Assembly: GCA_903813345.2 (NCBI GenBank)
Contig: CAIIXF020000006.1
Span: 6,624,989 to 6,688,988, forward strand
Reading direction: 5' to 3'
DNA length: 64,000 nt
Origin: Owenia fusiformis
Lineage: Eukaryota; Annelida; Polychaeta; Sabellida; Oweniidae
The stretch's first letter is position 1. Every line of letters begins with the position of its first letter. The notes beneath the pieces were generated by a model. It was not told the DNA's origin and did not search any database. It worked only from the letters and a program-made list of their open reading frames with translations. Below, piece by piece: positions 1 to 24,190 of the stretch. Position numbers and translations under genes: made by a program.

Positions 1-56
1 TATTACAGACAGGTGTTTATTACAGACAGGTGTTCCTCATAGACAGGTATTATTTT
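1..56. repeat. Short tandem repeat, ~20-bp unit, three diverging copies
   Basis: The first bases repeat a unit close to TATTACAGACAGGTGTT two and a half times before degenerating. The array is cut by the window edge, so its full length is unknown. It would lie in an intron of the GNL1 gene. Confidence 0.5.
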
Positions 57-287
57 ATAAATAGGATCTTCAGAGTTCCTCCAATGATTTTCTAGATAGA
101 TTTTGATTTTCTCAATTCAATGTACTGCCAAAAAATATGGAATTTTGTAATTTTTCTAATATTCAAGGTTGTGCAAACATATTTTAAAGAGGTTGCATGC
201 CTTTTTAATATCTCAATTGAGTGGAGCCCAGTTGGGGAGATAACTATACAGTACACAGTGATCTCCATAGGATTAAAGCAAGTGGGT

Positions 288-353
288 GCAGCACCCGCAT
301 GAGATTTTAAAAACAGGCTTGCAGCACCCGCATGAGATTTTAAAAACAGGCTT
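288..353. repeat. Perfect 33-bp tandem duplication
   Basis: A 33-bp unit beginning GCAGCACCCGCATGAG occurs twice back to back (288-320 and 321-353) without mismatch. It lies in the GNL1 intron left of exon 3. No coding meaning is seen. Confidence 0.85.
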
Positions 354-511
354 GCACCCACCTGAAAATTCATTTGCAACCACTTGAAAATGAGAAAACC
401 ATGAAAAATGGCCATATTTTTACAAATTTTTGTCTCAATTGTGAAAATGGAAATTTTGCTCCCACTTGAGAAAAATTCTGTGGAGAACAATGGTGCAGAA
501 CATGAACTTAC

Positions 512-3500
512 AACAGGCAGGCTCTGAAGAGGTTGTCTAGCAAGCTTTTTTCTTCTTTCTATTTCTTCTTGACTCTCTCGTCGAAAATGTAATTGATATC
601 TGAAGTCAACATAGATAAACAATCAGGAACGAAAATGTGAATGTTTCTAAAGAATGAGTAATTCATATATGTATACAGGATTTTAATTAGAAATTTTCAG
701 CTGCAATGATAGGAAACATAACTAGATAATGGCAACTCCGCGGAGTAGCAAATCCCAACGAACAAAATATCAATTACCGAATTCCAATCAATTATACTCA
801 TTACTTTGGTTAAAATTGAAAAATTTAGATTTTAGAATTGCGAATTCCTGCAAAGCAGCCATTTTGAATTTTCTGAGGTACAAATCTGAAAAATAATAGC
901 ATAATTGTGATCTACTCCAAAATTCCTTCAATTTGAGTATAATATAGCCATACTTTGAAGGGATCGAAAAATGATTGCGAAATCGTACATTAGACGGCCA
1001 TTTTGAATTTTACGAGGCTCGAATCAGAAAAAAGATACAATATTTGCAATCTACTCTTAATTGCCTTTCATTTGAGTATAATAAAGCTATACTTCAGAAA
1101 GATCTAAAAATTAGCGAAAATTTCTGTTTTCCTGACCCCCATACACGGCCCCTGGGGGTCAGGATGAAAAACACGGAATATATGTGAAATAGATAGATGT
1201 TGCGAATATACTACCAAAATTTCAAACAATAATATTAATTACTTTGGTTTAGAATGAAAAATTTATGATTTTTGCGAAAAAGTCCCGTCATTTTTAAAGC
1301 GGCGGCCATCTTGAAAAAAAATTTTTTGCGTAAAACTATTCATCAATATACATCTTTCCACTAAATATGAAGAAAATCCGTCCACTAGTATTTGAGTTAT
1401 CTTCCGGACGGACGGACGGACGGACGGACGGACGGACTGACAGACTGACGGACTGACGGACTGACGGACGGACGGAGGGCTTCACTATATCCCTACCGAA
1501 CTTCGTTCGTTGGGATAATTAGTTAAAAGAGGTCTCATAAACACATTTAACCATTCAAAAAATAAAGAATAGTCACTGGAAATCAAGCAAATTAAAATGA
1601 CAGTAATTTCAAAATCTAAATTCTCAAATCATATTCTCAAAAACCAATCACACAAAATTTTGGCCCTTGATCCGAAATCAATTATGCTTTATGATAGATG
1701 GCATAGACTATGGGTACAGTGTATGAGGTCTCGGATTGACTGCTGAGTTTTAAAATACTAAATTAATTGAATTCAAACCTTTGGAAATAGTTTTACATAC
1801 ATTTTAGATGATGCTAGAGGAAACAACTGTTAAACATGACAGTCGATTTGGTATCTAGAAATCAGATTCTTATTTAAAGTTTACATAAAGAAAATATATG
1901 ATCTGGATCTGCTTAAAGGGGCAACAAGGTCTGTAGAGAATTTTTTTTCTCTTTTTCTGAGCTATCAGGGCAACATTTGGCTTAACATCTTCTTTGACAT
2001 ACCTATTTTCTTAAAATGTATGAAACTCTCAACTTCAGCATTAAGAAATGTAAATTCAATTCAAAGCTTCTATAAAGGGAGTCCCACTTATAGATTTTTA
2101 AGATCCATCACGTTTCAAGAGGAATATCAGCTGAAATAATGTTCATCCAGGGAGTTTCTTTGGAAAAAATAATAATATATTGTTAGTCTTGATGAAATTT
2201 TCAAACTTGAACATATTTTTACACTGTTCCATGATCGTTGAATGGATCCTCTGCACTAATTGTTGCACCTTTAAGGAAGTCTCAGCATTACTGATTTAGC
2301 ATGTCCCAGAAATATAGAAGACATATTAAATATTGCACTTTGAAGACCAAAATGAAGTTATTTACACGACATGCTCAATACCTAACCAGATATCAGTCTC
2401 CTCTTATATGTAAAGCTTTCAAAAAGTTTTCATAAAACTTTCAAGTTGAACAGATAAGCCGACTTCCTGGAATTTTGATTACAAGATTTAAGTGGTAGCC
2501 ACATACCTGATTCACACAGCCACAAACATGCCCATCAACACAAGACAACTACAATATAGCACTTTTTCAAAGTACAGTTATGTATGATAAAAACATAGAC
2601 TCAACTACAATGCACCTTTCCATTTATAAGACCTCTCCTTGAAGAAAGAGGCTTTAAGTTACCTGTTCTGGTCATAGCCTTTATCAGTTTTATCTCCTGG
2701 CTGGTAATTAAGGCGGCTCACTTGCTTTACTGGTCTATATTTTCCATCGTTGTCAGTTTCGGAACCTTGAAAAATCAAAGACAGGTCTGGAAATATTTTC
2801 ACCTCATAAGACATTGCTTTTTTCTTCCTGGCTACACCACTGTATTATCTGCTAATACTTATTCCAAGTGTGTCCTATTCTTAGTAACAGATGCCCAAGA
2901 CCGAAAGTTTTTTAGCAATAATATTGATAGTTTTGGTATTAACCAATTTAGTCCCTATTAGCAATAATAATGAAATAACATGGGATTCAGGAGTCTATTT
3001 CTCGAAAATCAGTAAAGTAACTTTACTTATTTAGTAAGTTTCAAAAAGTTACGAGATTACATTATATTTTTTGAAAGTTTGTATCTTTAAAAGACAACTG
3101 AAATAGCTTTTCTCAGCTTGCAGCTACAAAAATGTGGTTTTCTCCATTGTAAGCCCATCGTAGAGTTCTTGCGATAGCCATTATAAAATAAATGTTACAT
3201 ACCTGCTAACGCTCATAGATAACGAAATAAAACTAACTGATTAATCAAATTGGCCCCCACGTGATTAGTAACGTCATATACAAAATATAGCTTTGGTTTA
3301 TTGGTTCCTTAGTAATCACAATGTCACGGCAACCATTGGATTGTTGTATGAACAAATAACAAAACATTTTGGCATTATGATGTCATGATCTAATGGACCA
3401 AAATGGGCCACGTGGGGACCAGTGAGAGATCACGTGCAATCATTTGGGGGCCAATAATGTCACAACCAATTAGAATATTGCTTATTAAGCAGCTATAACG

Positions 3501-4393
3501 ATCATTAGAGTGAAATAATTTTCACACTACTGATGAGAAAACATGTCCAAATACATTTATCAAAAAATTATTTTGATTCCTTGAGGTTAAAAATACCATT
3601 TCATATCTGCTTTAAATAAGTTTACAAATGATAAACTATGTGACTTCATGATTCCAGTTCCCATAATCCATTGTCAGGTCTGGGTGTGATATTTATTGCA
3701 GTTCTAACGATTAACGAAACTATATTAATGCGAGAACATCTTAGCATGCATGTGATCGAATATAATCTGTAATTGGCATAATGTTATCAATTGTAAAGCA
3801 CTAATAATGTATTAAAATGAATGTCGGACCAAAATGAATTTTTTGTATACTTAGACTATCTGTGATGTATAATTCCTGTAAAAACGTTAGTAAAAAGGTC
3901 AAGGAAGACTTACCAAAGACCTCTAGAGGTTTGTTTTAGTTTGTATAAAGTAACGATAAAAATCGCATATAACATCATTATTTAGTAACTATGCGAAAAG
4001 AAAGTTACTTATTTTCGCAAAATTACTAATTTCTAGAAATGCATGATTAATTAACTCGCAACTTTACAAACTTTCGAGAAATAAACCCCAGGGAAAATGA
4101 CAATTTCCAAAGATTGTCTGGTTCTATTTTTTAATGTTAGTTTTATATTGAATTCTATTTAAATTCTCGCCTTTTGCAGATTACTGATGGAGATGTACAT
4201 GTAGATGTTACACTGTCCAGCTGTGATGAAGAAACAAAGCTGACACTGCAAAAATTGTAATTCCAAATTTCAAATGTACATGTAAGATACCTGGTCTATC
4301 TTCTGCTTGACATTTCTTTTTGTCCCGTTTTTCTTGTAGCTGTTTCTTCTTCTGCTTGACACTGAATGGCTTTTTACGGTGACCCAGTGGCAT
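512..4393 (-). CDS. GNL1: GNL1-like GTPase, N-terminal exons only (gene continues off left edge)
   Basis: Three minus-strand exons join in frame: 4291-4393, 2663-2765 and 512-599 (phases 1, 2, 0), giving the first 98 residues. Exon 1 carries the very basic start with KKPFSVKQKKKQLQEKR, which matches the GNL1 N-terminus as I know it. Exon 2 has a hydrophilic linker with SRLNYQPG and ends GYDQNR. Exon 3 continues YQLHFRRESQEEIERRKK, the block just before the GTPase region. All borders are GT...AG (for example TTCAG before exon 3 and GTAAGT after it). The circularly permuted GTPase domain lies outside the window, so activity cannot be judged. GNL1 belongs to the YRG/HSR1 GTPase family, whose members are mostly nucleolar. 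The gene is head to head with ATAT1. Intron 2 holds a piggyBac-like MITE and a GGAC-rich repeat; intron 1 holds an inverted-repeat element. Confidence 0.88.
855..1500. repeat. Interspersed repeat with internal duplication and (GGAC)n microsatellite
   Basis: Two diverged ~110-bp copies (about 855-965 and 1000-1110) share a core ending in TTTGAGTATAATA. After a further degenerate stretch comes a GGAC tetranucleotide array at about 1404-1475, with GACT/GACA variants, followed by the tail CCGAACTTCGTTCGTTGGGA. This looks like the 3' part of an interspersed element; the class is not determined. It lies in GNL1 intron 2. Confidence 0.6.
1913..2274. mobile_element. piggyBac-like MITE, copy 1
   Basis: The 362-bp segment is bounded by TTAA on both sides. 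Its ends, AGGGGCAACAA and TTGTTGCACCT, are 11-bp inverted repeats with one mismatch. A second copy with the same ends and interior is at 23764-24127. TTAA target duplication is typical of piggyBac elements; there is no transposase ORF, so it is non-autonomous. Confidence 0.8.
2985..4092. mobile_element. ~1.1-kb element with diverged inverted ends in GNL1 intron 1
   Basis: The left end around 2990-3030 contains TATTTCTCGAAA and GTAAAGT. The right end around 4050-4092 is its inverse, containing ACTTTAC and TTTCGAGAAATA. There is no long ORF inside. The exact termini and target duplication were not resolved. The interior also carries a smaller inverted pair of GGCCCCCACGTG-like words near 3250 and 3460. 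Confidence 0.5.
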
Positions 4394-4770
4394 TACACTA
4401 ACTTTTGTTAGTAGATCTACACAGATAAACTTTTGAAAATTTTGTGATCCCAGGTGTGTGACACGCCATAAGTTGAATTTAGGAAAAGTTTCTGTTCTGC
4501 TTTGATAATCTGCTTGAGTAAAAAAAATATGGAATTTTTAAATTATTGTGTTATGTTATTATATTGTAGTGAAGTTAACATGCGTGAAGATACATTTAAC
4601 TCGATAAACGTTAAAGCTCACTCATTATACATTTGGCGTGTCATAATTTCATTCAGTCCGTAGCATCAAAATCAAAATAAATATTTTTTATTTTTTCAAA
4701 CAAACCGGCCTTTTATTCAAAATGGGAGAATATTTATACTTTTAATTACAGCTCAAATAAAGGAATAACA
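4394..4770. promoter_or_regulatory. Putative bidirectional promoter between GNL1 and ATAT1
   Basis: The start codons of the divergent GNL1 (4393, minus) and ATAT1 (4771, plus) genes are 377 bp apart, so both promoters and 5' leaders probably share this stretch. It is AT-rich, with no CpG island and no clear TATA or Inr assigned. A TTACAG directly before 4751 could be a splice acceptor, so ATAT1 may have an upstream untranslated exon. The regulatory role is inferred only from geometry. Confidence 0.4.
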
Positions 4771-16544
<11,774 letters not shown>

Positions 16545-17125
16545 CGAAACTTTGTACTGTACATTAGGTCAAAGGATGGAAGATGGAACACCAAAGTTCC
16601 TTTTTCCTCAATTGATGTTCAAAAAAGGAATTTTTCCATCTTAATGTAAAATGGAAGATATTGGTGTAGTTTTTACAGATTACTTATTTATTCTGTATTA
16701 TTAAATGCAAAAATCCATTACAGTACTCATGAAAGGCCAAAGAAAAATTACAATACTTGCCCCTCTAAGGCCCTACCAGAGTTGTATATTTGAATATTCA
16801 CCGCTGTAAAATGCACAATGCGCTACAATCCATTATGATATATTTAAGCTTTTTTTTAAATATATGTTTTTGGAACACTTATTTGTATTTGAACACATAT
16901 CAAAATCTAAGCTTTAATGTAAGTTATTGTGAGCAGTGAACAGTGCCTTTTAGTTTTCATTGGTGCATGGTGACTGTTAATATTATTTGCTCAATGTAGT
17001 AGTATTTGGAATAATTTCTGTATGATGATATGCTTAGCATAGGGTAACTAATAGCTCTGAGCAGCATGAGGTTGATTTTCCCATGTTCTGTCAATGAGTT
17101 AACTTATAAGAACATATGCTATATA
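16545..17125. other. ATAT1 3' flank / untranslated region
   Basis: No ORF of interest. Several AT-rich stretches could hold the ATAT1 polyadenylation site, but no single AATAAA can be assigned with confidence. Confidence 0.35.
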
Positions 17126-17275
17126 CAGTAAAACCTGCATACAGTGAACACCTCTTGAGCCACAGAAATGTGTTCACCTGGCCATAAGTTGGTGTTCACT
17201 ACAGAGAGGCGGGTTTATACAGAAGTCGGTGGAGTATGTGCTGAGAAGGGGTGTTCACAAAGACAGGTTTCACTG
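17126..17275. mobile_element. 150-bp pogo/Tigger-like MITE
   Basis: The element starts CAGTAAAACCTGCATACAGT and ends in the inverse ACAGGTTTCACTG, with TA on both sides. Internal GGTGTTCAC words are also inverted. End sequence and TA target fit the pogo/Tigger branch of Tc1/mariner. It is non-autonomous. Confidence 0.72.
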
Positions 17276-17989
17276 TATTGTCATGTCAAATACTTCAGTG
17301 AAATTGTCCACAATTCTAAAGCTAAGGCTTAGGAAAATATTTAGGAATGCTATTGATACTAATAACTGAATTTGAAAGTCAAATAAAATTGTTGAGAAAA
17401 TTGTTTTTGGTTTATATGATATCCAGCAGTATGATATTTTTATATTTTATAGTTCATGACTTTATAAAGTCATGATAAGATATCTATTGTTTGTGCATTT
17501 TTATTTTTGTGTACTTACATAAACATGTTTAATCAAATAATGATATATGTATTTGTAATCATTTTTGGATAGTAAATTATCCAAATGAACAGAGTTTAGT
17601 AGGCATACTAGTTCAATATTGTAGCCCTCCATTTAAAAGAGATCCAATGCAATAATGAATGCATCCATTGTTTCCATGGGACTCCAAGTGGACTTCATGC
17701 ATGTGTCCTTCTCCCTGAAGTCCCACGAGGTTCCACCATTCCATTGGTGTATGTTCGGCTTAAATAACTGCATGATTGTATTATTCCACGTGTCTAGTCA
17801 TTTTAGTAAGGAAAGCAATAATTGTAAATGCTCTCCATTTTATTACATGCCAGGAAAACATTCTATGATCACAGTGAAACCGTCACAAACTTATATTATA
17901 TTTTTGAATATATTTACTTAATTATGGCTTGATTTAGTTATAGCTAGGTTGAGAAACCAAAGATTTTAAGTCATATATTTATCCAGTGT

Positions 17990-18165
17990 GTAATTATACA
18001 AATGACTTATATTATGATGTTATGACCGTCATATGATGTCATGACTTATTATACAATGTCATGACTTATGAATGATATGGTATCAGCTTTATATAATGTC
18101 TTGACATATGATATGCTGTCATTCATTTCTCTCATTTGATGTCATGACTTATGATGTTGTGTTAT
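17990..18165. repeat. Imperfect short tandem repeat of a TATGATGTCATGACTTA-like unit
   Basis: Six or so diverged copies of ATGATGTCATGACTTAT follow each other with variable spacing. The stretch is intergenic between ATAT1 and the insulin-like gene. No coding or structural function is seen. Confidence 0.6.
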
Positions 18166-19924
18166 TACGGTCACATGTATTTACATTATTAGCGATTTTT
18201 AACCCTGGAATCGACCATTGAACCAAATTACCACAATCAATGTATGACTTTTTGACCTTTAGTGAGTCATTCAGCCTGATATTACATAAAGGAAGTGGAA
18301 GGGATAGAAGTGAGACTATTCACTTCGAAAAAGTTATTACAATTTTTCAATGCAATGTCATGCATATTTTCCAAAAAGGCCAACAGTTCTGTATTTGTTC
18401 TAGGAAAATCCTTCGATCCTTAAAATGAAAACAATTTGATAATTTCTGCATCTTTGATGTTCTGTAACTTCTCTGTTTGATCAGTTAATGAAATAAGAAT
18501 TATAAGGGGAACATTTGCACGTTCTTTTAATTGCTTTCAACATTTTGCAGGACCTATCCCTTCTACCTCCTTTGAATATGTGAATTATATTTGCAGACAT
18601 ATACTATTAGCTCAGTTTTGATGCCTTGAAATTACAAACCCTTTGGTTTTGAGTCAGTCTCTGCATGTTCAGTTGACAAACCTGAGTATGATGTGAAACA
18701 ATTTGTTATTGTGTTTTATGTAATCGTAATGCATGCAACTGGTTCAACACTAATAAATTGCAAAAGTAAATCAAATATATTAATTTATGTTAATTTTGTG
18801 GTGACATATTGTTATAGCCTCCAACTTTTTTGGCCAGCGGTTGTGATCGGCATCTGTAACAAATGACACGTGGAGATATTTTGCATGTTAATTCCTTGTT
18901 ATGTTATACCATAGACCTCTAACCCCATTGTTATACATATTCATTCATGGGTTGAGGATTTAAACATGGTTACTGATTAAGATCAACAATTTTATTCAGT
19001 TGTCCATCTTCTTCGTAAGTTGTGTTGAGTTTTGTCTCCATGGTGAGACGCAGGAAGATGAACTGATGGATGGTCGCTCCTGAGATGGGCGGGTTTGGAT
19101 TGACCATGAATGGACATGCTTATCAGATGAAATTTTAACCATTGATAGATTATCTTATGACGAGCATCCCTGTATTTTCATGAGTTATCTGGAGGTCATC
19201 TGGCGAGTGGTTAATTAACATGCTTGTCCAGAGAGTAAGTTAACCGAGCATAAGTTGACCTGATGGCATCCTTTTAAGATTCTAAGGGGACTATTAAAGG
19301 ATATTGATATTTAATTTGTATTGTTGTTCTATGTTTACGTGTTTAATGAAATCAAACTAATCTCATGAAATGAAAGCTTGAGATATATAACTGCATTCTA
19401 ATTTCCTAAATCCCATCTTTAAGGAACTAGAGTAATTATTTATTGGTGAACAAATACGTACGTCTTTGTCTTATTTCCCTATTGAATTAGCAGAGGAAAT
19501 ACACACGATTAATACTATAAATCAAATGTAAATGGCAGAACAGATCTAGTATTACAGATAGATAGCAATCAACATTGTCAACATTTTGGACTGACCTTGC
19601 TTATTTAAATCTTAAAGGCCCAATGTAAAGTTTAAACCAATTTTGCCAATATTGTAGTCTTGCCAAGGTCCAATTAAAGCAACAAGGCATAACATGAAAT
19701 TGTCACCACTTGCAAATGGTTACAAAGTGTAACAATTGGTACAGAAGAAGGTCAAGCAAAGGTCAAAGCTAAAGTCAGATTTGAACTTATGAGAATGTGT
19801 GGATGATTTTGAAAATATATTTTTTTTTATTTAGTTATATAAAATAGATGTACATGGGATAATATAGTAGATACAAGAGAGCATATTCAAGTGCTAATCA
19901 CCAGTTTGGCATTATAAGCACTCT
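18166..19924. other. Intergenic, no gene seen
   Basis: AT-rich sequence without a convincing exon on either strand. The only structure noted is the dispersed-repeat match at 18830-18910 to the ATAT1 intron at 15060-15175. The short ORFs here have no recognisable motif. Confidence 0.4.
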
Positions 19925-21235
19925 AGCCTAGCGGGCAAAAAGTTGAAGAGCGGTGGAAGGGGGGGGGGGGTCTGAGCTGGGTTGGGACTTGGGAAAATAC
20001 AGGGCAGAGGGACAATGTAATTTATATTTGCAAGACAAGGCAGGGTAGAATAGGTTAAAGTTCAAGAAAGACTTTTTTACCTTCAATATGTTGCCATGGT
20101 AACAGATATTGGAAGAAATATATTTGAACTCATAACATTGTTTATATATGTTGTATATAAGTATATGTATATAAGTTGTAAGACTTTTTTACAGACGCCG
20201 AACAACGTCCACGAACAGTTGGAAACCCATGGCTTAAAGTCTTCAGTAAGTTTAGGAAAGGAGTGGTATCGATTTGGAGAACTTTTTGAACGCAAGTTTC
20301 TCTTAAACCAGTCATAAAAAATCTAAAAATTTAATACATCGTCAATTTAATGGTCATCTTTTGAATGGTAACAATATAATTTGAAAAGTATATATGTCTA
20401 CTTCCATCTATATTGTTTTAGAAAACACATCAAACACTTGTTTTGTTCTTAGTATCATGTTTCCAGAGTGAAATGAAACATCTTTCCGAACCTCATTGGA
20501 ACAAAACGACATGTTTAGGTCTCTCAATATTGTAATTTTACAAAGGAAATTTTGGTTGATTTTAAAAAGGTATCTTGTTAATGAAATAAAAGGTTTATCT
20601 TGATTTTTATCTATTTTTTTGGGGAGGGTGTTTTTTAAATTTATGAATACTTTGTTAAAATCAACCAAAAATTCCTTTGTATAACTATAATATTGAGAGG
20701 TCTAAAAACATGTTGTATATGCTATTTCGTTCCAACAAGGTTCGGAAAGACATTTTATTTCATTCTCAAGTATTGGTAGAAAGGAGCAAAAACAAGTGCA
20801 CTAAAAAAAAAATGTTTAACAAAAAGTTATATAAAATATTTCTAAATAATTTTCGCATTATTTTTGTTAATCAGTCAACATCACATAAAATACCGTTTTT
20901 ACAGAATGTTTTCAATGATTGGTTTAAGAGAAAAACATTGTTGAATTCAGTTCTCCATATCGATACCACTCCTTTCAGGAAAAAATTGACCAAAATCTGA
21001 CCCTATTGAGTTCAATACAAATCTGGGTTTATTTCTAGGGGAGGGGGGGTATGTCGTCAAGCAAGAGTGATTGGATTAAGGTCATATTTACTTTTTTCCT
21101 ATGAAAATATTTTTTCCTCTAAATTAAACTCTTAACTCTTAAAAAGCACTCAATCAAATCTCTTTTCCCAAAATTTCTTGGGAGGGAGGACCCGGCAAAA
21201 CTCACCGCTCGCTTGGCCCGCATCTTTCGCCTAAT
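19925..21235. mobile_element. ~1.3-kb foldback element
   Basis: The inner arms (about 20190-20590 and 20650-20990) are clear inverted copies, each carrying GAGTGGTATCGAT, TCTCTTAAACCA and ACATGTTT words in mirrored order. The outer parts, with an AGCGGGC...GAGCGGTG region and G-run on the left and its diverged inverse on the right, probably belong to the same element. The centre near 20610 is a T/G-rich loop. Both strands give ORFs here only because of the palindrome. Confidence 0.7.
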
Positions 21236-21649
21236 TTTCAGGAAATTTGAAATTTGTTGCTTTAAGCCATTGGTGATCTTAACCATATGTCACCACTTTT
21301 GGTGGTTACATAAAAAGTGAGATTTAAAATGTATTTAAAATTCAAATGTATGAAAATTAAAATATCAACTTTTTTCAAATGTCAACTTTATTTCAAAAAT
21401 CTCTCAAGCAATTTTGAAGTCATGAACTTGGCCTTGAATTAAACGTAAGTAACACTGATCTATTTTTAAGATAAGACTATATCTAGTAATAAATAACGGC
21501 CCAGCAAACTGAAGAAGAATCTCGTCACTTACAGTAAAATTTCGCATCGTTAATTAAGGTACGTAATCAGCTTTTTCAGCTCAATAGGGGCCTTTATGTA
21601 TTCGTCAACTTGATTTAAGAAACAAGAAAGACAGCTAAAATACAGTCGT

Positions 21650-21655
21650 TTTATT
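21650..21655 (-). terminator. Candidate polyadenylation signal for the insulin-like gene
   Basis: TTTATT on the plus strand reads AATAAA on the minus strand, about 130 nt downstream of the insulin-like stop codon. Position and sequence fit a poly(A) signal, but the 3' end is not proven. Confidence 0.4.
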
Positions 21656-21783
21656 TTTGAAATTATCAATTAAGTAATCATCCTCGCACGCTCGGTCTTC
21701 CCTGCGTTCAGACCGACGGGAGCCGAGTGAGCGAAGATGTCAAATAATGAGACGGGGCCTTTAAGTTCCCGCTTATTTCAAAA

Positions 21784-22506
21784 TTAGTTCTTGCAGAACT
21801 TTCTCAGTTCCCGCTGTCTGCATTGGTGATAGCAACACTCGCAGACAACTCCCTTCTTTGAAAACCTCTTGGTGAGAAATGTCTGGGCGGTACGTTTGCT
21901 TATACTAAAGTGACTCCTGAAAGAAGGTTTGGGCTCCAAGTTATTCAAATATCTCGTTGTGATCATGTCGTTATCTGAAACAAAAACACAAAGTTCATTA
22001 GAGTCATATGCGTCAGCTTCTTAGTCTAGAAAAAATTCTCGGTCCCAAAATTGTTATCTCCCATTGACTCACATACTTAATAAAAACCTTGCAATTTGAA
22101 AACCTGCTTATCCAAACACTTTAATGCTGTACAGTAATGTAGCAAATATTTTAACAAAAATTAAATAGAAACAGATTCCATTGTAACAAATACAACTACT
22201 GAAAATAGGTTAGTTACAGCGTACTTGTTTCTTCTCACCTAAAGGTATGGTTTGAATGGATCGTTTACCGTTGCCGGTGCCCCCATAAATACCACCAAAG
22301 TTACTGCAATACAAGTTGATGATGAATCCTAGGTTGGAGCCGCACATACCAGTAGACACTGGACCTTCCCTCTGAGACTCGTAATTGCAGGTATGATCAA
22401 ATCCGCCATTTACTTTGTGACACGTTAAAGTCAGCAATAATAGTATGTGCAGCAGTAGTGTTTGTGATCTTAATAAGTTAATCAAGTATTTCCTCATGTT
22501 CAGCAT
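21784..22506 (-). CDS. Insulin-like peptide prohormone, molluscan eight-cysteine type
   Basis: Two minus-strand exons, 22239-22506 and 21784-21974, join in phase 1 (donor TTAG|GTGAG, acceptor TTTCAG|AT) to give 152 residues. Residues 1-33 look like a signal peptide with a Leu-rich core. The B-chain has MCGSNLGFIINLYC, the family C-x11-C spacing (C55, C67), plus an extra upstream C40. GKR at 80-82 ends the B-chain; the C-peptide contains SKR (117) and TKR (126). The A-chain after KK130 reads GVVCECCYHQC with the last Cys at C150, which is the CC-x3-C-x8-C insulin signature with an additional C134. C40 and C134 would form the fourth disulfide known from molluscan insulin-related peptides. Such hormones are secreted and signal through insulin-receptor kinases. 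The intron in the C-peptide is the classical insulin-gene position. Whether it is expressed, and in what tissue, cannot be read here. Confidence 0.92.
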
Positions 22507-22896
22507 ATCCTCTCAATCGACAACCCAAGTAGTTTCTACTGTTACAGGTACTCAATGATATCGTTTATTTCTTCTAATTTGTTTGTTTGTTGGTGTACGA
22601 TTCATAGAAACATTTCACTCTTATTGGAATATGGAACTCGGCGACATCGGACTCTTGTTCGTCAGTTGGCAAATAGGTGGCGCTGGAACCCAGGCTTATT
22701 CGTCATAGGAGACAATGACCGAGATCCTAAATGAAAAATACATGTTATTAGTGTTTTAAGTAGTTGTAATGTCAATTCGTCAGAGATTTTGGAAATCGTG
22801 TTTTCTGAGATAAAACCATTGTTCATTTACAACAAATGCTGGAGAAAATTTAAAATCCATGATGTCACCATTTATGCAGCTGCGTATCACCCCGGA
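22507..22896. other. 5' flank of the insulin-like gene, nothing assigned
   Basis: Likely promoter and possible 5' untranslated exon of the minus-strand insulin-like gene. No TATA box or other element could be placed with confidence. Confidence 0.35.
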
Positions 22897-23287
22897 ATAA
22901 CCTGACAACGGTAAAGTCAGATACCGGTGTCACAGATGGCGGATATAATCGTCGCTTCAATTAAATTTTCATGAACTGCATGTTTAATAGAGCACCTAAA
23001 CTAAGTTCCTTTGGAACAACAATCAATCAAAGTGTCTTAATACTCATTTTACAGTTAATAATGTTCTACCATCGAAATAATGTCTTTAATTTAACCGATC
23101 AAAATGATTGTAGCGATTCACGACCCAATTTGATCGAAATTGGGATTTCATATAAAACATCATCACAAGAGCTTAATACTTGCACGATAAAATCCCATGA
23201 AATGAGGACCAAGTGATTAAACAGTTGAAGCGACGATTATGTCCGCCATTTGTGACAACGGTATCTGACTTAACCGTTGTCAGGCTA
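22897..23287. mobile_element. ~390-bp foldback MITE
   Basis: The left arm, from ATAACCTGACAACGGTAAAG, is mirrored by the right arm ending CCGTTGTCAGGCTAT. The inner parts, GATGGCGGATATAATCGTCG and its inverse, also match. Arms are about 80 bp, with an AT-rich spacer that includes a spurious 81-codon ORF. Confidence 0.75.
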
Positions 23288-23763
23288 TTCAGGTGTGTGT
23301 GTATGTATTCAATGTGCATTCAATAGATGATTATAGTCGAAATGGATGAGTTAAAATATTCCGAAATGTAGGCACAACTGAATCGGAGCAAATCGGTGGT
23401 GAAAAGGCGTGTCTTGCTGGCACTAGAACAACACAGCGACTAAATTAGAGCGAACACATTCCTAGGATAAAGAAAAGACCCACGTGATGGAATGCCAATA
23501 TATCCTATAGTACTGATCAACTATATTCATGCCAAGGGATACTGAACTTTACATAAATAGGACAATTGATTATTACCGAAAATAACATTGAAAGTACATG
23601 TAAGTGCGCACATCAATGAAATCCAATACTTTATTGTATCCTTGAGGGGGTGCTTTATTATTTTTTATACAAACAAAATGTTGATCAATCGTAGAATATA
23701 AAAAGCTTCCGTCTCATGTCAGCGGATGCTAAGTTCCCCTGGAGTTTATAGTAGTTTATGCCT
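23288..23763. other. Intergenic, nothing recognised
   Basis: About 480 bp without a supported exon, RNA or repeat. Confidence 0.4.
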
Positions 23764-24127
23764 TTAAAGGGGCAACAAGGACTGTAGTGAGAAAATTCGA
23801 TCTTTTAAAAAAAATTCTGAGCTATCAGGTCAATATTTGGCTTAAACCTTATTTGCCATATCTTAAAACGTATGTATAAACTATCAATTTCAGCATTAAG
23901 AAGTGTAAATTCAGTTCAAAGCTTCTATAAAGAGAGTCCCACTTATAGATTTTAAAGATCCACCACGTTTGAAGAGGAACATCAGTTGAAATAATGTTCA
24001 TCCAGGGGGTTTCTTTGTAGATAACGAAAATATATGTTAGTCTTGATGAAATATCCAAACTTAAATATATTTTGACACTGGTCGATGATCGTTGAATGAC
24101 CCCCTGCACTAATTGTTGCACCTTTAA
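23764..24127. mobile_element. piggyBac-like MITE, copy 2
   Basis: Same element as 1913-2274 in the same orientation: TTAA, then AGGGGCAACAAGG, a shared ~360-bp interior and TTGCACCT, then TTAA. Interior differences include small indels near 23800. Confidence 0.8.
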
Positions 24128-24190
24128 GTTCATAACTCATGATAGAAAATGTTTGAGAGAAACGTATGTCCCGGTGGGAGTCCTATTTAT

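Noticed and set aside
20083-21000. Several ORFs on both strands
   Set aside because: All fall in the arms of the 1.3-kb foldback element and mirror each other.
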